A stretch of 64,000 nucleotides of DNA, from the NCBI RefSeq assembly GCF_018866325.1, contig NZ_CP076457.1, forward strand, positions 3,135,001 to 3,199,000. Direction: 5' to 3'. The DNA comes from Streptomyces sp. YPW6 (GTDB lineage: Bacteria > Actinomycetota > Actinomycetes > Streptomycetales > Streptomycetaceae). The position numbers were made by a program, and so were the translations under genes. Positions within the stretch are counted from its first letter, which is position 1. Each line of letters opens with the position of its first letter. The notes beneath the pieces were generated by a model. It searched no databases. It was not told where the DNA came from and saw only the letters and a list, made by a program, of their open reading frames with translations. Shown piece after piece: positions 59,951 through 64,000 of the stretch.

Positions 59951-60520
59951 GTGCCGGAATCGCTCGGAGTACGCCAGGCCCGCGCACAGCGCACCCGCGA
60001 GGCCGTGGTGGCGGCCGCGGCCGCGGTCTTCGTGAACCAGGGCGTCCAGGCGCCGATCCGCGACATCGCCGAGCGCGCCGATGTGGGCGTCGGAACGGTC
60101 TACCGCCACTTCCCCACCCGGGCGGACCTGGTCACCGCGGTCTACCGGCACCAGATCGACACCTGCAGCGCGCTCGCGCCCCGGCTGCTGGCGGAATCGG
60201 CGTCCCCGTTCACCGCCCTGACCCGCTGGGCGGACGCGTTCGTGGAGTTCCTGGTCACCAAGCACGGTCTCGGCGCCGCCCTGGGGTCCGGCGACCCGGG
60301 GCTGGAGAACCTGCACGCCCTGATGCTCGACACGCTGGTCCCGGCCTGCGCGACGCTGCTCGACGCCTGCGCCGAGGCCGGCGAGACCGACCCCGGCATC
60401 ACCGCGTACACACTGATGCGGGCCATCGGGAACCTGTGCATCACCGGCCCCGACTACGACCGGGCGGACGCCCGGCGGATGGTCGCCGCCCTGCTCGCCG
60501 GAATCCGCCGCACGACATGA
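59951..60520 (+). CDS. TetR-family regulator
   Basis: A 189-residue protein: RQARAQRTREAVVAAAAAVF, then DIAERADVGVGTVYRHFPTR and ADLVTAVYRHQIDTC. The C-terminal part has RWADAFVEFLVTKHGLGAAL, usual for repressors of small oxidoreductases and hydrolases. I prefer the GTG at 59951 because AAGGAGG (59936-59942) lies 8 nt upstream; the frame starts earlier at 59933. It likely binds the two dyads at 59833-59873 and represses itself and the divergent hydrolase. Confidence 0.88.
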   Translation: MPESLGVRQARAQRTREAVVAAAAAVFVNQGVQAPIRDIAERADVGVGTVYRHFPTRADLVTAVYRHQIDTCSALAPRLLAESASPFTALTRWADAFVEFLVTKHGLGAALGSGDPGLENLHALMLDTLVPACATLLDACAEAGETDPGITAYTLMRAIGNLCITGPDYDRADARRMVAALLAGIRRTT

Positions 60521-60723
60521 CGGCGGGCCCGGTACCGTTCCGGCCGGTACGCAGCTCGGCACGACGGCGGGTCCATCACCGCTGCGGCCGGTCCGACGCA
60601 CGGAGGCCCGCGGAGTTGTTCCGTGGGGGCCCGCCGAACTCCGCAGAGGCCCGCCGAGTTCTGCGGGGATCCGCCGAGGACATCCGGCCGACCACGAGGG
60701 CCGGAACCCGCTCCGGCGCCCGG

Positions 60724-62064
60724 TCACGCCCGCCTGCGCGCCCGCCACACGAGGTAGAGCGCGGAGGCGACGGCGGCGACCCGGACGACCACCGGCCAGG
60801 CCTCCAGCAGGACGTCCCGCATCGCGCCCTCGCGGATCGGCTCGCCCCAGCGCCCCTCCATCCGCCCCCACACCCACACCAGGGCCCCGGCAGCGACGAC
60901 GCCCGGGAGGCCGAGAGCCGCCCACTTCGCCTCCGTACGGGAGAGGGTGCGCGAGCTGTACGCGATGAGCCAGCCGCCCGCCAGCGGCAGCCAGGACCCG
61001 GTGACCACGCCGGCGACGAGCAGGACGGCGGCCAGGAGCAGCAGCGGGTGGGCGAAGCCGCCGCGCGGGCCGGGAGCGGCGACCACGGGTTCGACGACGA
61101 CGGGGACGGGCTTGCGGCGGCGGAGCTTGACGAGACGCAGGGCGCGGCGGCGGGCGGCGCCTTCGCCGGTCCCGGCCGGGCCGGCCTTCGCCCCGCCCGT
61201 GCCTTCAGGGCCGCCTGCCGTGCCGTCCTTCCCGTCCCCCTCGCCCTTCGCGCCCTCCTTGTCCTTCGCGCCTTCCTTGTCCATGTCGACGGCCCTGGGC
61301 CGCCTGCCGAGCAGCTCCGGGGCCTCGATGCCGCCGAAGAACCCGGGGACGGCCGTCCCCTCGTCGAAGGGCCCCCGCTCCAGGCGCCACCAGTCGGTCG
61401 CGTCGTCCGCGCCCCCTTGCCCGCTCTGCCCGAGCATGTGCGGGGCAGAGGGGTCGGGCCAGGCGCCGCCGACAGCAGGGGCCTCGTCGGGGGAGGGCCC
61501 GGGACGGGGCACGGCGGCCGCACCGTCAGCGGATGCGGCACCGTCAGCGGAAGCGGCACCGTCCGCAAGGGCTCCACCGTCAGGGGGAACGGCTCCCGCC
61601 CCACCGGCCGCCGCACCCCCACCCGTCCGCCCCTCCGGCGCGCGGCGCGACGCGCCCCACCCGAATCCGGCTTTCGGCTTCCGGGGGCCCGTGGCCTCCC
61701 GCCCCTCGCCCCCGTGAGGGCCGGATTCCTTGGGCTCCTTGCGCAGCAGCCCGCTGCGGGGCCGGGGCACACCCCGCCGCTGCGGCTCGCCGCCCGTCCC
61801 GCTCGGGGCGGACGGCAGCGGGACCGTTCCGTCGCCGGACCGCGCCGCCGCGGCGACCAGTTCGTCGGGGCTGCCGAGCCTGCCGATGATGCGGCGCACA
61901 GCCGCCGGGGAGTCCGCGCCCTCCGTGGTGCGGCGGCGGTCGATCTCGCCCCGCAGCGTCGAGACGAGCCTCATCCGGGCGCCCGACGGGAGCTGTTGCT
62001 GCTGAGCCAGGTCGCCGACCCGGCTCAGGTAGTCGTGCACGAGCTGGTCGCTCTCGATCCCCAC
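60724..62064 (-). CDS. Membrane protein with HAAS-like N-terminal domain
   Basis: A 446-residue protein. Residues 1-65 (ESDQLVHDYLSRVGDLAQQQ, LSTLRGEIDRRRTTEGADSP, RRIIGRLGSPDELVAAAAR) look like the HAAS domain found in DUF1700-type anti-sigma-like proteins. A 250-residue low-complexity cytosolic region follows, including ADGAASADGAASADGAA repeats and a Lys/Glu/Gly-rich stretch. About four hydrophobic helices (around 330-440) close it. The start is the GTG at 62064 with AGAGGGGACG upstream. It may sense membrane state and bind a partner, but no partner gene is visible. Confidence 0.72.
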   Translation of the reverse strand: MGIESDQLVHDYLSRVGDLAQQQQLPSGARMRLVSTLRGEIDRRRTTEGADSPAAVRRIIGRLGSPDELVAAAARSGDGTVPLPSAPSGTGGEPQRRGVPRPRSGLLRKEPKESGPHGGEGREATGPRKPKAGFGWGASRRAPEGRTGGGAAAGGAGAVPPDGGALADGAASADGAASADGAAAVPRPGPSPDEAPAVGGAWPDPSAPHMLGQSGQGGADDATDWWRLERGPFDEGTAVPGFFGGIEAPELLGRRPRAVDMDKEGAKDKEGAKGEGDGKDGTAGGPEGTGGAKAGPAGTGEGAARRRALRLVKLRRRKPVPVVVEPVVAAPGPRGGFAHPLLLLAAVLLVAGVVTGSWLPLAGGWLIAYSSRTLSRTEAKWAALGLPGVVAAGALVWVWGRMEGRWGEPIREGAMRDVLLEAWPVVVRVAAVASALYLVWRARRRA

Positions 62065-62128
62065 GCGGTGCGTCCCCTCTACCCGGCCCTGCCCCGACGG
62101 TAGCGTTCCAGCGGCTAACGTGGGACGG

Positions 62129-64000
62129 ATGGGGACGACCACACCACCGCGCACGCTCGCCGAAGCCCTGCGCGCCCGGGGCGACACATCGCTGGCCGGG
62201 CTGCTGCGTGCCCGCCCCGACCTCCTCAACCCGGTGCCGAACGACATCACCCAGCTCGCCACGCGGGCCGGTACCCGGGCGTCCGTCGTCCGCGCGCTGG
62301 AGCATCTGGACCGGTTCGCCCTGCAGACGGCGGAGGCGCTGGCGGTGGCGCCGGACCCGGCCCCGTACGGCACGCTGCTCGCCCTGCTCACCGGCGACGG
62401 ACTGGACGACGGCGAGCAGCGCGACGACGTGGGCGCGGCGGTCACCGCCGCCCTGCCGGGCGCGCTGGCGACGCTGCGCGAACAGGCCCTGGTCTGGGGC
62501 GAGGACGACCGGCTGCGGCTGGTGCGCACCGCCCGCGAACTGCTCGCCCCGTCCCCGCAGCACCCCTCCCCCACGGGCCTGGGCCCCACGGTCGCGGAGG
62601 CGACGGCGGGCATGTCGCCGGGCCGGCTCCAGGAGATCCTGGCGGCGACGGGCCTGCCCCCGACGCACGATCCTGTCTCGGCGGTGGCCGCGCTGTCCGC
62701 CCTGTTCACGGACCGGACGCGGATGGCGGAGCTGCTGGACACGGCGCCGGTGGAGGCGCTGTCGGTGCTGGACCGGCTGGTGTGGGGGCCGCCGTACGGG
62801 GAGGTCACCCCGAACCCCACCCCGCCCGTGAAGTGGCTACGGGACCGGGGACTGCTCCTGCCGGTGTCGACGCGGACGGTGGTCCTGCCACGCGAGGCGG
62901 CGCTCCACCTGCGCGCCGGGCGCGCGCACCGCGTGCCGGAACCGGTCCCTCCGGCCGTCGTGGCGGCGGCGGAACGCGATCCACAGGCTGTGGACAGGGC
63001 GGCGGCGGGCCAGGCGTTCACGGCGCTGTCCACGGTCGAGGAGCTGCTGAAGCTGTGGGACGGCGGCGGCCCCACGGTCCTGCGCGCGGGCGGCCTGAGC
63101 GTACGGGAGCTGAAGCGCGCCGCGACGGCGCTGGACGTGACCGAGCCGGTCGCCGCGTTCTGGATCGAACTGGCCTACGGCGCGGGGCTGCTGGCCTCCG
63201 ACGGGGAGACCGACGAACGGTACGCGCCGACGCCCGCGTCCGACGAGTGGCTCGACCTGTCCGCCGAGGGCCGCTGGACGCATCTGTCCACCGCGTGGCT
63301 CGCCGCCACCCGGACCCCGGGCCTGGTCGGCGGCCAGGACGCCAAGGGCCGGGCCCTGTCCGCGCTCGGCCCGGAGCTGGACCGCTCGGCCGCCCCCGAC
63401 GTACGCCGACGGGTCCTGGCCCTGTTCACCGAACTCCCGCCGGGCACCGCGCCGGAGGCCGAGTCGCTGCTGCGACGGCTGCGCTGGGAACGCCCGTTGC
63501 GCGGTTCGGCCCCGACGGCGGAGGGCACGGACCTCCGCTCCCGTCTGGCCCTGTGGACGCTCAACGAGGCGGAGCTGCTGGGCATCACGGGCCGGGGCGC
63601 GCTGGCGGCACATACCCGCGCGCTCCTGGACCAGGACGAGGACACGGCGGCGGCCCTTCTGTCACCCCTCCTCCCCGACCCCCTGGACCACGTCCTGCTC
63701 CAGGCCGACCTGACGGCGGTGGCCCCGGGGCCGCTGGAACGCCCGCTGGCGGACATGCTCTCCGTCCTGGCCGACGTGGAGTCGAAGGGCGGGGCGACGG
63801 TGTACCGCTTCACGCCCGGTTCGGTGCGCCGCGCCCTGGACGCCGGGCAGGCGGCGGCGGACCTGCACGCGTTCCTGGCCGCGCACAGCCGTACGCCGGT
63901 GCCGCAGCCGCTGAGCTACCTCATCGACGACGTGGCCCGCCGCCACGGGCACCTGCGGATCGGGGCGGCGTCCGCGTACGTACGCTGCGACGACGAGGCG
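62129..64000 (+). CDS. Helicase-associated (Helicase_C_3/XPB-like) DNA-binding protein, 5' part
   Basis: The gene runs off the right edge; 624 codons are visible. The N-terminal part is helical (TLAEALRARGDTSLAGLLRA, RPDLLNPVPNDITQLATRAG) with winged-helix-like segments. Around residue 530 onward, HVLLQADLTAVAPGPLERPL, YRFTPGSVRRALDAGQAAAD and PLSYLIDDVARRHGHLRIGA match the Helicase_C_3 domain of XPB/Ssl2-related proteins. TAACGT ends 7 nt before the ATG at 62129, so the mRNA is probably leaderless. Members are suspected DNA-repair or transcription-coupled factors. No Walker motifs are seen in the visible part. Confidence 0.85.
   Translation, partial: MGTTTPPRTLAEALRARGDTSLAGLLRARPDLLNPVPNDITQLATRAGTRASVVRALEHLDRFALQTAEALAVAPDPAPYGTLLALLTGDGLDDGEQRDDVGAAVTAALPGALATLREQALVWGEDDRLRLVRTARELLAPSPQHPSPTGLGPTVAEATAGMSPGRLQEILAATGLPPTHDPVSAVAALSALFTDRTRMAELLDTAPVEALSVLDRLVWGPPYGEVTPNPTPPVKWLRDRGLLLPVSTRTVVLPREAALHLRAGRAHRVPEPVPPAVVAAAERDPQAVDRAAAGQAFTALSTVEELLKLWDGGGPTVLRAGGLSVRELKRAATALDVTEPVAAFWIELAYGAGLLASDGETDERYAPTPASDEWLDLSAEGRWTHLSTAWLAATRTPGLVGGQDAKGRALSALGPELDRSAAPDVRRRVLALFTELPPGTAPEAESLLRRLRWERPLRGSAPTAEGTDLRSRLALWTLNEAELLGITGRGALAAHTRALLDQDEDTAAALLSPLLPDPLDHVLLQADLTAVAPGPLERPLADMLSVLADVESKGGATVYRFTPGSVRRALDAGQAAADLHAFLAAHSRTPVPQPLSYLIDDVARRHGHLRIGAASAYVRCDDEA

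Overview
The window is high-GC actinobacterial chromosome and almost certainly Streptomyces. Codons end in G/C throughout, GTG starts are common, and there are several DUF5753-type XRE regulators with DUF397 or S-adenosyl-methyltransferase partners. It carries a futalosine-route menaquinone locus (mqnB, mqnD) beside DUF3027, DUF2771 and cold-shock genes, and lipoprotein-based siderophore uptake. I recognise about sixty genes. I see no rRNA, tRNA, CRISPR array, insertion sequence or phage module.

Layout. 1-9 kb: the 5' end of a beta-helix (pectate-lyase-like) exoprotein, a TetR gene, a divergent MarR/EamA-exporter pair with a striking double operator, a GH3 glycosidase divergent from a TetR gene, and a CPBP membrane protease coupled to a small membrane protein. 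9-22 kb: an accessory-looking stretch with two DUF574-type methyltransferases, two DUF5753 XRE regulators, an internally duplicated DUF397 protein, a replication-initiator-like winged-helix protein, a tandem-HTH regulator and a gene remnant. All three rare TTA (bldA-dependent) codons I found in the window lie here. 22-35 kb: metabolic and regulatory genes, including two SDRs, a LysR, a sortase-substrate-like wall protein, a Ser/Thr kinase fused to an extracellular solute-binding domain, prolyl iminopeptidase and an aldo/keto reductase. 35-43 kb: MarR/MFS, an NCS2 purine permease, DUF2530 and a CtpE-like P-type ATPase. 43-54 kb: a secreted repeat-type protein, a very large sacsin-like ATPase, then DUF3027, MFS, DUF2771, MqnB, MqnD and a cold-shock protein. 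54-59 kb: an iron-siderophore ABC operon (permease, permease, ATPase, lipoprotein) with overlapping start and stop codons and an iron-box-like site. 59-64 kb: a TetR/hydrolase pair with a duplicated perfect operator, a HAAS-like membrane protein, and the 5' part of a helicase-associated DNA-binding protein.

How it works together. Most regulators sit next to their likely target, and several gene pairs share a dyad in the divergent promoter: MarR/EamA at 3.1 kb, TetR/hydrolase at 11.9, 23.7 and 59.8 kb, TetR/GH3 at 6.7 kb. Convergent gene pairs are often separated by perfect hairpins (33.4, 42.9, 52.7, 53.5 kb). At least five genes have a -10-like hexamer 6-7 nt before the start codon, which suggests leaderless mRNAs. 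The most promising unexplained material is the 9-21 kb block of XRE/DUF397/methyltransferase modules with TTA codons, the kinase with a solute-binding sensor, and the duplicated operators. All family assignments come from motif recognition by eye; no database search was run.
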